Shown one piece after another: positions 56,038-64,000 of a stretch of DNA of 64,000 bases. Origin of the DNA: Streptomyces albicerus (GTDB lineage Bacteria; Actinomycetota; Actinomycetes; Streptomycetales; Streptomycetaceae); contig NZ_VWMY01000015.1 in NCBI RefSeq assembly GCF_008905045.1, positions 46,713 through 110,712 on the forward strand, read 5' to 3'. The notes below the pieces were generated by a model, which did no database searches, had not been told where the DNA came from, and worked only from the letters and a program-made list of their open reading frames with translations. The stretch's first letter is position 1. Every line of letters starts with the position of its first letter. The translations under genes and the position numbers were made by a program.

Positions 56038-58464
56038 TCAGCCCGCCCCGGCCACCCACGTGCGGGCCCTCACCCATTCCACGCGCTCGACCGTCGCAGC
56101 CGCTCCCCCGGCCCCGCCCGACCCCGTCGGTACGTACACCCGGGCGTCCACGTGCCGTGGCAGCACCCTCACACGCAGACCCTCCTCACGAAGGGCTCCG
56201 GCGGGGAGCCGGTCCAGGCCGATGTCCCAGACCCGCCCCGAGTGGAACTGGTCGGCCACGAGCGTGTCCCCCACGTACGCGCGTGCCACGTCTCCGGTCC
56301 AGTGGATGCGCAGGAGAGCTCCCGTGCGCAGAAGCCCGTCCGGCACGTCGATGCGGTACTCGGCGGCAGCGGTGTCGTAGTACTTGTCCGGGGGCGCGCT
56401 CGCCCGTCCCAGCACACCCGTCATCGGCTCGGGCGCGGGGCCCGCGGGCCGGACCAGCCCGGCTGACACCTCCATGTCCACCGTGTCCACGCCCGGGCTC
56501 CCGGCCCGCATCGTGTAGCGCGTGAACACCCCGTCCGCCGTCTCCCGCACACTCGCCCCCTCCACCACCGGCGCCCGTTCCGGCGCGGGCAGCACGGCGA
56601 ACGACGGCTCCTCGGACCGGCTGTGCACCCGTACCGCGTCCGCGTGCTCGTCGAAGACGACGCCGTCGCTGTCGCCGTTGCCGTCGCCGCAGAGGACCAG
56701 CCGCTCGGCTCCCCACGCGACACCGCGGTAGGCGGTACGGGCCGTCGCCGCGTCCAGGACCAGGAAGCCGACTCGTCCACCGTCCGTCAGGTCGGCCTCG
56801 ACCAGGGCATCACTGCCGGGCCGCAGCCCCGTGACCAGGACCCGGCCGTGGACGGAACCAAGCTTGCCCGTGGGTGCGAAGACGGCGGTCAACGCGGCGG
56901 CGTCCAGGGCGAGTTCCACCTCGATCCCGGCGGTCGCGGCCAGCACCAGGACCGTACGTCCGTGGTCGTCGACCGTGCACACCGGCTGGGCGGTGGCCCA
57001 GTCGAGGCGCAGTCCGCCGACATCGAGGCGGAGCGGCCAGCAGAAGTAGGCACCGGAAGGGACGGTGACCGGCGTGCTGGGGAACGTGAGAGTTGGCGCG
57101 TCCGGGAACTCGACCGTGAACGACGTGTCCGGACGGGGCGGTAACGGCTCGTGCGGCTGGTGGTTGTTGACGAAGAGGAAGCCCGAGGTGGCGTCACCGC
57201 GGACGGCCCAGCGCAGGGTGTCCCGGTCGTCCTGACCCGTCGGCCGCCGCTCGGGGAGCGCGGACTCCATCGGTGCGATCAAGTGGCCGAAGTCAGCCAA
57301 CAGCAGGTGCTGGAGGCGGAGTTCGTCGTACGAGGGCCGGTACTGGCCGTACTCGCCGAGCGGGGCCTGGAAGTCGTAGGTGAGGACGGGGAGGTCGTTG
57401 GGGTAGTCGGTGGCGTGGGACTCCTGAAGGGTCGTCAGCTCGCCGGACGGATTCGTGCCGCCGTGGAACATGTAGTAGCCCTGCCACACCGAGCCGCAGC
57501 CGATCTTGGTGAGGCCGAGGGCGCCCACGTCGGCCGCGTCGACGCGCGGCCTGCGGTGGTACGACACGGCCATGCCGCCGCCCAACTCGCAGGTGGCCCA
57601 GGGGAATCGGTCGGCGAGGGCCGCCGGGTCGCCGCCGCGTACCGTCGTCGGGCGCAGGTCGGCGCCGATGCCCTCGTCGTCGCGCTGGTGGGTGAAGAAG
57701 AAGTGCTTGCGGCAGGTGTCGGGCCAGCCGCCGTCCGCCTCGGTCCAGAAGGTCTCGGGGTAGCCGCCGTAGAGCGGAAGCAGTTCGTCGGGCGGGAGTT
57801 GGACCCCGCCCCAGGCCGTCGAGGTCCAGAGCGGGGCGCTCAGACCGGCCTCCTGCGCCATCCGCTTGAGTGTCAGCAGGTGGCCCGGCTGGTCGTAGAG
57901 CTCGTTCTCGATCTGGATCGCGACGATCGGTCCGCCGCTCGCCCGGTCCAGGCCGCGCAGCTGCCCGGCGATCGCCTCGTACCAGGTGCGTACGGGTGCC
58001 AGGTACGCGGGATCGTCGGTGCGCGGGGAGCGGGCGCGGGCCAGCAGCCAGTCGGGAAGGCCGCCGTTGCGGACCTCCGCGTGGCACCAGGGGCCGATGC
58101 GGGGGATGAAGTCCAGGCCGTGGCGGGCGCAGAGTTCGGCGAAGTGCCGGAGATCCCGGTCGCCGTCGAAGCGGACGCGGCCCTCGGTCTCCTCGTGGTG
58201 GATCCAGATGACGTAGCTCGCGACGGCCGTCACCCCGCCCGCCTTCATCTTCAGGAGCTCCTCCTCCCAGTCCCCGGCCGGGTAGCGGGTGTAGTGGAAC
58301 TCTCCGGAGACCGGGAACCAGGGTCTGCCTCCGCGGGTGAGGTAGCGGCTGGTGACCTCGATCGGATCGGGCACGCCGGGAGCGTCGGCGAACGGGAGGT
58401 GGCCGGTCAGCGGCGGTCCGGCGGGGGCGGGGACACGAAGGCGGTGCCCCTTTTCGTGCGTCAT
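56038..58464 (-). CDS. Beta-galactosidase-like glycoside hydrolase, GH35-type (long)
   Basis: An 808-residue protein. The catalytic barrel starts at about 40 (GEFHYTRYPAGDWEEELLKM), with acid/base in QIENELY (Glu188) and a likely nucleophile in ATCELGGGMAVSY (Glu293). Beta-sandwich domains fill the rest, with a C-terminal galactose-binding-like jelly roll. No signal peptide. The ATG overlaps the stop of the preceding GH35 gene (TGATG), so the two enzymes are made together. The less usual ENELY and CELGGG contexts suggest a different substrate from the short enzyme. Confidence 0.88.
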   Translation of the reverse strand: MTHEKGHRLRVPAPAGPPLTGHLPFADAPGVPDPIEVTSRYLTRGGRPWFPVSGEFHYTRYPAGDWEEELLKMKAGGVTAVASYVIWIHHEETEGRVRFDGDRDLRHFAELCARHGLDFIPRIGPWCHAEVRNGGLPDWLLARARSPRTDDPAYLAPVRTWYEAIAGQLRGLDRASGGPIVAIQIENELYDQPGHLLTLKRMAQEAGLSAPLWTSTAWGGVQLPPDELLPLYGGYPETFWTEADGGWPDTCRKHFFFTHQRDDEGIGADLRPTTVRGGDPAALADRFPWATCELGGGMAVSYHRRPRVDAADVGALGLTKIGCGSVWQGYYMFHGGTNPSGELTTLQESHATDYPNDLPVLTYDFQAPLGEYGQYRPSYDELRLQHLLLADFGHLIAPMESALPERRPTGQDDRDTLRWAVRGDATSGFLFVNNHQPHEPLPPRPDTSFTVEFPDAPTLTFPSTPVTVPSGAYFCWPLRLDVGGLRLDWATAQPVCTVDDHGRTVLVLAATAGIEVELALDAAALTAVFAPTGKLGSVHGRVLVTGLRPGSDALVEADLTDGGRVGFLVLDAATARTAYRGVAWGAERLVLCGDGNGDSDGVVFDEHADAVRVHSRSEEPSFAVLPAPERAPVVEGASVRETADGVFTRYTMRAGSPGVDTVDMEVSAGLVRPAGPAPEPMTGVLGRASAPPDKYYDTAAAEYRIDVPDGLLRTGALLRIHWTGDVARAYVGDTLVADQFHSGRVWDIGLDRLPAGALREEGLRVRVLPRHVDARVYVPTGSGGAGGAAATVERVEWVRARTWVAGAG

Positions 58465-60230
58465 CAGGGCTTCACCGGGCCGAGGTCGGGCGTGTCGGTG
58501 AGCAGCACGCGCGGGCCGCTGGTGGCCTGCAGCTCCAGCAGGACCAACTCGTTGGCGCCGGGACGCAGTACGGGCGCCGGGATGTACAGCGTGCGCTGCG
58601 GGCCGCGGTTCCAGTAGCGGCCGAGGTGGAAGCCGTTGACCCAGGCCTGGCCCTTGGTCCAGCCGGGCAGGGAGAGGAAGGTGTCGGCGGGCGTACGCAC
58701 CTCGAAGGTGCCCTGGTGGAAGGCGGGCCCGGCGTCCTCGGGCGCGTCCTGCGAGGGAGTGAAGGGCACCGCGCCCAGGTTGTCCAGGGACAGCGGGTGG
58801 CAGTCCCAGCCCTGCAGGGCGGTGCCGTTGAAGGTGACCGGGCCGAGCAGGCCCTTGGGGGCGCCGATGCGGGGGCCGTAGTTGACGCCGCCCATGTTCT
58901 CGACGAGCACGTCCAGCGTGGCGCCGGGGTGCGGGAGGCGCACGGGCAGGCTCTCCTCGTGGCGCTCGCGTTCGAGTACGCCGACGGGGGCGCCGTCCAC
59001 GAAGACCTGGGCGCGGTCGCCGACGCCGCCCGTGAAGTGCAGCACTCCGTCGCCGTGCGCCGGAACGGTGGTGCGGTACAGGACATAGCCCGCCCGCAGG
59101 CCCAGCTCCTCCATCGTCATCGGGTCGGCGTCGACGCGTACCGGCTTGGCGAGGGTGGTCACGTGCGGGAGCAGCGGGGCCCGGCGGTCCAACTCCACTG
59201 TGGTGAGGCCGAGTTTGGGGCCGGGAGCCGGAACGGGCTCATCCGGGACCGGCGCGTGGCGGGCGATCACCTCGCGGAAGGCGTGGTACTTGGGGCCGGG
59301 GTCGCCGGATTCGGTGAGCGCGGCGTCGTAGTCGTACGACGTCACGATCGGCTCGTAGGCGTGGTCGTGGTTCGCGCCGTTGGTGAAGCCGAAGTTGGTG
59401 CCGCCGTGGAACATGTAGATGTTGACGGAGGCGCCCGCCGAGAGCAGCCGGTCCAAGTCGGCGGCGGCGTCGGACGCGTCGCGCACGTGGTGCGGTTCGC
59501 CCCAGTGGTCGAACCAGCCGATCCAGAACTCCGCGCACATCAGGGGCCCTTCGGGCTGGTGGGCGCGCAGCTGCTCCAGGTTGGACGTGACCTTGCTGCC
59601 GAAGGTGGCAGTGGTGAGGATGCCGGGCAGGCTGCCGGCCGCCAGATGCTCGGGGTTGGCCTGGTCGCAGGTGAAGAGGAGTTCCTCGATGCCGCGCGAG
59701 CGCAGGGACTCGGCGAGGTGTTCGAGGTACGCGGTGTCGTCGCCGTACGCCCCGTACTCGTTCTCCACCTGTACGGCGAGCACCGGACCGCCCGACGCGG
59801 CCATGTGCGGCAGCAGCGGGGGCAGCAGCAGGTCGAGGTAGCGGTCGAGGGCGTCCGTGAAGCGGGGGTCGCTGGTGCGCAGCCGGATGTCGGGGTCGGT
59901 GGTGAGCCAGTTGGGCAGACCACCGCCGTCCCACTCGGCGCAGATGTACGGGCCGGGGCGCAGCAGCACGTGCAGGCCCTCGGCCTTGGCCAGCCGCAGA
60001 TACCGGGGCAGGTCGAGGAAGCCGTCGAGGACGAGAGTGCCGGGTTCCGGCTGGTGGAGGTTCCACGGTACGTACGTCTCCACCGTGTTGAGGCCCATCA
60101 GGCGGGCCTTGCGCAGCCGGTCGGCCCACTGGTCGGGGTGGACGCGGAAGTAGTGCATCGCGCCGGAGATGATGCGCAGCGGCTCGCCGTGCAGCAGGAA
60201 GCCGTCGGAGGTGGTGGTCAGAGCGGACAC
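58464..60230 (-). CDS. Beta-galactosidase, GH35 (short)
   Basis: A 588-residue GH35 enzyme. Typical motifs: ISGAMHYFRVHPDQWADRLR, NTVETYVPWNLHQP, RPGPYICAEWDGGGLPNWL, acid/base Glu158 in VENEYGAYG, nucleophile Glu234 in CAEFWIGWFDHWG, and FHGGTNFGFTNGA. C-terminal jelly rolls follow. No signal peptide, so it acts on imported galactosides. The start is GTG 60230. It is the second gene of the MFS-led operon. Confidence 0.93.
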   Translation of the reverse strand: MSALTTTSDGFLLHGEPLRIISGAMHYFRVHPDQWADRLRKARLMGLNTVETYVPWNLHQPEPGTLVLDGFLDLPRYLRLAKAEGLHVLLRPGPYICAEWDGGGLPNWLTTDPDIRLRTSDPRFTDALDRYLDLLLPPLLPHMAASGGPVLAVQVENEYGAYGDDTAYLEHLAESLRSRGIEELLFTCDQANPEHLAAGSLPGILTTATFGSKVTSNLEQLRAHQPEGPLMCAEFWIGWFDHWGEPHHVRDASDAAADLDRLLSAGASVNIYMFHGGTNFGFTNGANHDHAYEPIVTSYDYDAALTESGDPGPKYHAFREVIARHAPVPDEPVPAPGPKLGLTTVELDRRAPLLPHVTTLAKPVRVDADPMTMEELGLRAGYVLYRTTVPAHGDGVLHFTGGVGDRAQVFVDGAPVGVLERERHEESLPVRLPHPGATLDVLVENMGGVNYGPRIGAPKGLLGPVTFNGTALQGWDCHPLSLDNLGAVPFTPSQDAPEDAGPAFHQGTFEVRTPADTFLSLPGWTKGQAWVNGFHLGRYWNRGPQRTLYIPAPVLRPGANELVLLELQATSGPRVLLTDTPDLGPVKP

Positions 60231-60311
60231 AGGGGAACTTCCCTTCGGTTGGCTTGGGTTCGCCCGGGTTCGGGCCCCGGGTTCACCTGGGTTCGGACAT
60301 GGGGGCGTTCT

Positions 60312-61547
60312 TCAGCGGGAGTCGGCGGTTCGGGTGGCACGGATCAGCCAGAGCGTGGCCGCCAGGCACAGCGCGGAGACCACGCACAGCAGGAGCGGGA
60401 CGGCACGGATCCCGGACCATTCGATGGCCTTGCCGAGCGCGGGTCCTGCGGCGACCCCGCCGACCATCGACGCGGCGATGACCACCGCGCCCGCTCGACG
60501 GGCCTGCGGGGCGGCCTTGTTGAGCCAGGGCAGCCCGGTCGGGAAGATCGGCGCGATGAACAGACCGACACCCGCGTACGCGTACGGGGCGAGCCCCGGC
60601 ACGGTGGCCAGCAGCAGGCAGACCGTCATGCCCGCGCAGGAGACCGTGATGATGGACTGGGCGGAGTAGCGCAGCGCGATCGGTGCCACGAGGAAGCGGC
60701 CGACGGTCATCATCAGCCAGTACACGGAGGTGGCGGTGGCGGCGACCCCGGCGCCGTACCCGACCGTCTCCAGGTGGGTGGGCTCCCAGCCGCCGACGCC
60801 CGCCTCGATGCCCACGTGCAGGACATAGAGGGTGACGAAGACGGCCAGTACGGAGCCCAGACTGCGACCGAGGACCTGCCCGCCGCGGCCGGACTCAGGA
60901 TCACCGGCAGTCGGATGCGGCGCGTGATCGCGTACGCCCTTGAGGCACAGCAGCAGCGGCAGGTTGGCGGCGGCGAAGGCGAGGAAGACCGCCGGGTAGT
61001 GCTCGGCGCCGACCAAGCCGATCAGGGCCGGCCCGAGGATCGCGCCCACACCGAAGTGCGCGTTGAGGATGTTGAGCATGGCGGTCGAGCGGTGCCCGAA
61101 ACCGACGGCGAACAGCTGGTTGAGGCCGTAGTCGATGCCGCCGAAGCCGAGTCCGGCGAGCAGGGCCGTGGCCAGCGCGACGGGCCAGTTCGGCGCCAGC
61201 GCGAAGCCCGCCGCACCGACGGCCATCAGCAGATACGAGGCGCCGAGGATCTGCCGGTTGCCGAGTCGGCCGTACAGCCGGTCGAAGAGCAGCACCCCGG
61301 CGACCCCGCCGACGAAGTGCGCGCTCAGGCCGAGCCCGGCGGCGGACGGCGAGAGCCCGAACTCCTCGCGGAAGGCGGGGATCGCGGGTCCGTAGAGGGC
61401 CTGGAGCACGCCGATGAGCACGAAGCCGACGCAGGAGGCGACCACCGCGGCCTTGCTGAACACGGGGGCGCCCGGGGCCACTTGGGCATACGTCGGGACG
61501 CTCGTGACCGGTTGCGCGGTCGACGGGTCTGTCACGTGGTCGGTCAC
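60312..61547 (-). CDS. MFS transporter, probable sugar importer
   Basis: A 411-residue product with 12 hydrophobic helices and the FucP/SP-like look (YGPAIPAFREEFGLSPSAAG, DRLYGRLGNRQILGASYLLM, GFGGIDYGLNQLFA). I chose GTG 61547 (TDHVTDPST) because TGGAG is five bases upstream; an ATG at 61625 would place the operator palindrome within four bases of the start. It probably brings in the galactoside split by the two GH35 enzymes. Confidence 0.8.
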   Translation of the reverse strand: MTDHVTDPSTAQPVTSVPTYAQVAPGAPVFSKAAVVASCVGFVLIGVLQALYGPAIPAFREEFGLSPSAAGLGLSAHFVGGVAGVLLFDRLYGRLGNRQILGASYLLMAVGAAGFALAPNWPVALATALLAGLGFGGIDYGLNQLFAVGFGHRSTAMLNILNAHFGVGAILGPALIGLVGAEHYPAVFLAFAAANLPLLLCLKGVRDHAPHPTAGDPESGRGGQVLGRSLGSVLAVFVTLYVLHVGIEAGVGGWEPTHLETVGYGAGVAATATSVYWLMMTVGRFLVAPIALRYSAQSIITVSCAGMTVCLLLATVPGLAPYAYAGVGLFIAPIFPTGLPWLNKAAPQARRAGAVVIAASMVGGVAAGPALGKAIEWSGIRAVPLLLCVVSALCLAATLWLIRATRTADSR

Positions 61548-61628
61548 ACGGACTCCAGTTGACGGCCCACGCTCCCGTGGGCGACGAGCCGGCCGGGGCG
61601 TCGGCGGCAGCGCTACGAGAGCCATGAT

Positions 61629-61640
61629 GTTACCGGTAAC
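61629..61640. promoter_or_regulatory. LacI-type operator candidate upstream of galactosidase operon
   Basis: GTTACCGGTAAC is a perfect 12-bp palindrome centred on CG, about 80 bp before the MFS start. It is the best candidate site for the LacI protein of the cluster. Confidence 0.65.
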
Positions 61641-61873
61641 TCAAAGCCGTCAAGAACCCCGCACGAGGACAGTGGGGCGGGGTTGGGGTACGGCGGGGCC
61701 GGGTGCGGCCGGGCCCGCCCCGGCCGGGGCTCAGGGCGGTGAGGGCCGGCCGGGGCGGGAGTTTCGAGTCAGGACCTCGGAGTCAGGGCACCGGGGCCGG
61801 AGCCTCGGAGTCAGAACCTCGGGGTCCCGGGGACAGAGTCCCGGAGTCGGAGTCTGGACTTGGTGCCTCTGCT
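61641..61873. other. GC-rich intergenic region with short repeats
   Basis: Contains repeats of CGGAGTCAG-like units (61770-61860) and long G/C runs. No gene is evident. Confidence 0.4.
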
Positions 61874-62257
61874 TCAGCTCAGCGTGGTCCGCAGGGCCGT
61901 ATGGAGGCTGGCCGGGTCCGTCCAGTGCCGGGTCCTGGTCGGCGGCACCCGCCAGTGCAGGCCGGGGGCGCACGTGCGGTGCCGGGGCGGGATGGCCACG
62001 TGGGAGCCCGGGCCGAGGATCTGGGCCGGCGGCAGGTGCCACGTCTCAGCCGCACCCGGCGGGATGAGCCAGTAGAGGATGCCGCTGCCGCCGAACCCGT
62101 CCTCGATGACCGCTCCCGTACGCGGGCCCAGATGGTCGAGAATGCGGACGCCCGTGGCCAGCGGCACGCGTACCGCGTCCCACCACTCGCCGGCCGGGAG
62201 CGTCCGTACCTCCGGACCGAGGGGCCGCAGCCACCTGGGGGCGTCGCTGCTCGGCAT
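61874..62257 (-). CDS. Conserved hypothetical protein
   Basis: A 127-residue product from ATG 62257. It reads as PRWLRPLGPEVRTLPAGEWW, DAVRVPLATGVRILDHLG, AVIEDGFGGSGILYWLIPPG, and TWHLPPAQILGPGSHVAIPP. The pattern of Trp and Pro and the ending resemble the N-terminal piece of primase-polymerase-like proteins found across Streptomyces. No catalytic residues are clear. It is divergent from the P450 gene. Confidence 0.65.
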   Translation of the reverse strand: MPSSDAPRWLRPLGPEVRTLPAGEWWDAVRVPLATGVRILDHLGPRTGAVIEDGFGGSGILYWLIPPGAAETWHLPPAQILGPGSHVAIPPRHRTCAPGLHWRVPPTRTRHWTDPASLHTALRTTLS

Positions 62258-62456
62258 GGTTCGGCTCCCACCGCCTCTCACCTGGGGGGCACGACCCTAG
62301 AGCGGACACCCGCCCTCAACTTGCCGGTACGCGTAGGGAACTTGACGGCATGCGCAGCACGCCTCGCGCGGTCTCGTTCGCGCACCCTACGGCCGCGTAA
62401 CGTCACTCGCCGTATCGGTGTTCGAGCGGTTCGAATTTGAGTACTGGGAGGCTCCC

Positions 62457-63710
62457 ATGTCAGAGCAGGGCTCCATCGTCATCGACCCGTCCGGTCGCGA
62501 CATCCACGGCGAGGCGGCGCGGATACGGGCGCGCGGTCCGGTGACGTTAGTAGAGCTCCCCGACGGTGTGGAGGCCTGGGCGGTGAGCAGTACGGATCTG
62601 CTGAAGCGGCTGCTCACCGATCCTCGGGTGTCGAAGGATCCGCGGCAGCACTGGCCGCTGTGGATCAACGGGGAGATCTCTCCGGAGTGGCCGCTGTTCA
62701 CCTGGGTCGCGGTGCAGAACATGTTCACGGCGTACGGCGGAGAGCACAAACGCCTGCGGACGCTGGTGTCCAAGGCGTTCACCGCCCGCCGTACGGCCGC
62801 GCTGCAGCCACGCATCGAGGAGATCACCAAGAGCCTGCTCGACCGCATCGAGGAGGCCGGACGGCGGGGCGAAGCAGTCGATCTGCGCGAGGAGTTCTGT
62901 TACCCCCTTCCGATCCAGGTGATCAGCGACCTGTTCGGGCTGCCCGAGGAAAAGGGCGCGGAGCTGCGGGCCGTCGTGGACGGCGTCTTCAACACCGCCG
63001 CCACCCCGGAGGAGGTCACGGACATCTATACGAGGCTGTACGCGGCCCTCGGCGAACTCGTCACCGCCAAGCGGGAGTCGCCCGGCGACGACCTCACCTC
63101 CGCGCTCATCGCGGCGCGCGACGAGGAGGGTGACACGCGGCTCAGCGAGCAGGAACTGCTCGACACGCTGGTGCTGATGATCAGCGCGGGCCACGAGACC
63201 ACGGTCAACTTGATCGACAACGCCATTCACGCCCTGCTCACCCATCCCGAGCAGCTCGCGCACGTCCGCGCGGGCCGGGCCGGATGGGACGACGTGGTCG
63301 AGGAGACCCTCCGGGTCGAGGCACCGGTCGCCAGCCTGCCGCTGCGGTACGCCGTCGAGGACGTGGCGATGGGTGAACTCGGCGGCCCGGACGGCCTTGT
63401 GATCGGCAAGGGCGAGGCGATCCTCGCGGCGTACGCTGCCGCCGGGCGCAACCCGGAGGACTACGGGCCGGACGCCGACCGCTTCGACGTCACCCGCCTC
63501 GGCAAGGAGCACTTGGCCTTCGGCCACGGCATCCACTTCTGCCTCGGCGCTCCGCTGGGTCGCATGGAGGCTCGTGTTGCGCTTCCGGCCCTCTTCGAGC
63601 GCTTCCCGCACCTCGAACTCGCCGTCTCTGCCAATGAGTTGAACCCGGTGGCGTCCTTCATCTCCAACGGCCACCGCACCCTTCCAGTACGGCTCAACAC
63701 TGCCGGCTGA
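62457..63710 (+). CDS. Cytochrome P450
   Basis: A 417-residue bacterial class I P450 from ATG 62457 (GGGAGG upstream). The I-helix AGHETT, the ExxR in VEETLRVEAPV, and the haem-binding FGHGIHFCLG (Cys362) are intact. The style is that of CYP107-like enzymes that hydroxylate secondary metabolites or xenobiotics. No ferredoxin or biosynthetic gene is adjacent in the window, so the substrate is unknown. Confidence 0.95.
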   Translation: MSEQGSIVIDPSGRDIHGEAARIRARGPVTLVELPDGVEAWAVSSTDLLKRLLTDPRVSKDPRQHWPLWINGEISPEWPLFTWVAVQNMFTAYGGEHKRLRTLVSKAFTARRTAALQPRIEEITKSLLDRIEEAGRRGEAVDLREEFCYPLPIQVISDLFGLPEEKGAELRAVVDGVFNTAATPEEVTDIYTRLYAALGELVTAKRESPGDDLTSALIAARDEEGDTRLSEQELLDTLVLMISAGHETTVNLIDNAIHALLTHPEQLAHVRAGRAGWDDVVEETLRVEAPVASLPLRYAVEDVAMGELGGPDGLVIGKGEAILAAYAAAGRNPEDYGPDADRFDVTRLGKEHLAFGHGIHFCLGAPLGRMEARVALPALFERFPHLELAVSANELNPVASFISNGHRTLPVRLNTAG

Positions 63711-63738
63711 CTTCTCTCCACCGGCCGGTGGGGGCTGG

Positions 63739-63760
63739 TCGCGCAGTTCCCCGCGCCCCT
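63739..63760 (+). repeat. Streptomyces intergenic repeat, copy 1
   Basis: Contains CGCGCAGTTCCCCGCGCCCC followed by TTAAAGGG, a short dyad. The same 22 bp recur 61 bp further on. It is a common streptomycete intergenic sequence, and may end P450 transcription. Confidence 0.6.
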
Positions 63761-63799
63761 TAAAGGGCCCGTTGTCGACTGCCGGCCGTCGTGGGTTGC

Positions 63800-63821
63800 T
63801 CGCGCAGTTCCCCGCGCCCCT
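63800..63821 (+). repeat. Streptomyces intergenic repeat, copy 2
   Basis: Identical to 63739-63760 over 22 bp, followed by AAGGGGCCCG that can pair with the C run. No gene is seen from 63711 to the window end. Confidence 0.6.
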
Positions 63822-64000
63822 AAGGGGCCCGCGCCCCTGAAGGAGCTCCCGCCCCTTGCGGGGCTTGGTGGTTCCGGCCGGAGGGGACGTGGCGGGATGT
63901 TCGGCCGCAGCGTACGACGACACCCGCCCGGGACCACCGAGCCACAACAACGCCTTACGTCACCGGCTGCGGACGGACATCCCGACACGGCCCCGCCCCC

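Overview
The window is a high-GC chromosomal segment of a Streptomyces (or very close relative). The evidence is the very high G+C, the strong third-position bias, GTG/TTG starts, and a gene order that matches the conserved streptomycete core block: atpIBEFHAGDC, a WecA/MraY-like transferase, glyA, a low-Mr phosphatase homologue, a Sua5/TsaC-type gene, prmC, prfA, rpmE, an LCP protein, rho, thrB, thrC, hom, lysA, nrtL, a response regulator, and tRNA-Arg. All of these except the tRNA run on the minus strand from 1 to about 26.1 kb.

From about 26.35 to 48.16 kb there is an integrated, decayed, composite element. A 27-bp perfect repeat (inside a roughly 120-bp imperfect repeat) lies at the 3' end of tRNA-Arg(CCG) and again at 48.13 kb. 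The left end has the backbone of an actinomycete integrative and conjugative element (AICE, pSAM2 type). It holds a Rep gene, small transfer genes, an FtsK/TraSA-type DNA translocase, an SCO3933-type protein and a GntR/KorSA-type regulator, with twin ACCCGTAGTACGGGT palindromes in the divergent control region. A DUF2637/SpdB-like gene sits at the right end. The most striking object is an in-frame chimera (27173-28591). Its first ~340 residues are a rolling-circle Rep protein with HUH and Tyr motifs. Its last ~130 residues are the C-terminal half of a tyrosine integrase. The excisionase and the integrase N-terminus are gone, so the element probably cannot excise itself.

The middle of the element (32-40 kb) is less GC-rich and mostly unrecognised. 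It contains a large nested inverted repeat (possible single-strand origin), two tRNA 3'-half remnants (Ile-like and Ser-like) that look like attachment scars of other elements, an orphan P-loop ATPase, an HNH nuclease, and a PD-(D/E)XK-TOPRIM-like protein cut off by a TetR fragment at about 40.19 kb. From 40.2 to 42 kb lies a patchwork of broken genes (two TetR remnants, an IS630-type fragment, a frameshifted membrane protein). An intact cargo block follows: an AraC regulator, three alpha/beta hydrolases and a metallo-beta-lactamase-fold protein.

Right of the element (48.3-64 kb) is variable chromosome: a methyltransferase, a secreted PL7 alginate lyase with a lipoprotein, and an atypical LuxR-type response regulator whose receiver domain carries four in-frame 21-bp repeats. 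Next come a DUF4142 protein, a MarR regulator, and a likely galactoside-use operon (MFS transporter, two GH35 beta-galactosidases, LacI regulator) with a GTTACCGGTAAC operator-like palindrome upstream, followed by a cytochrome P450.

All functions are read from sequence motifs by eye; no database search was run.
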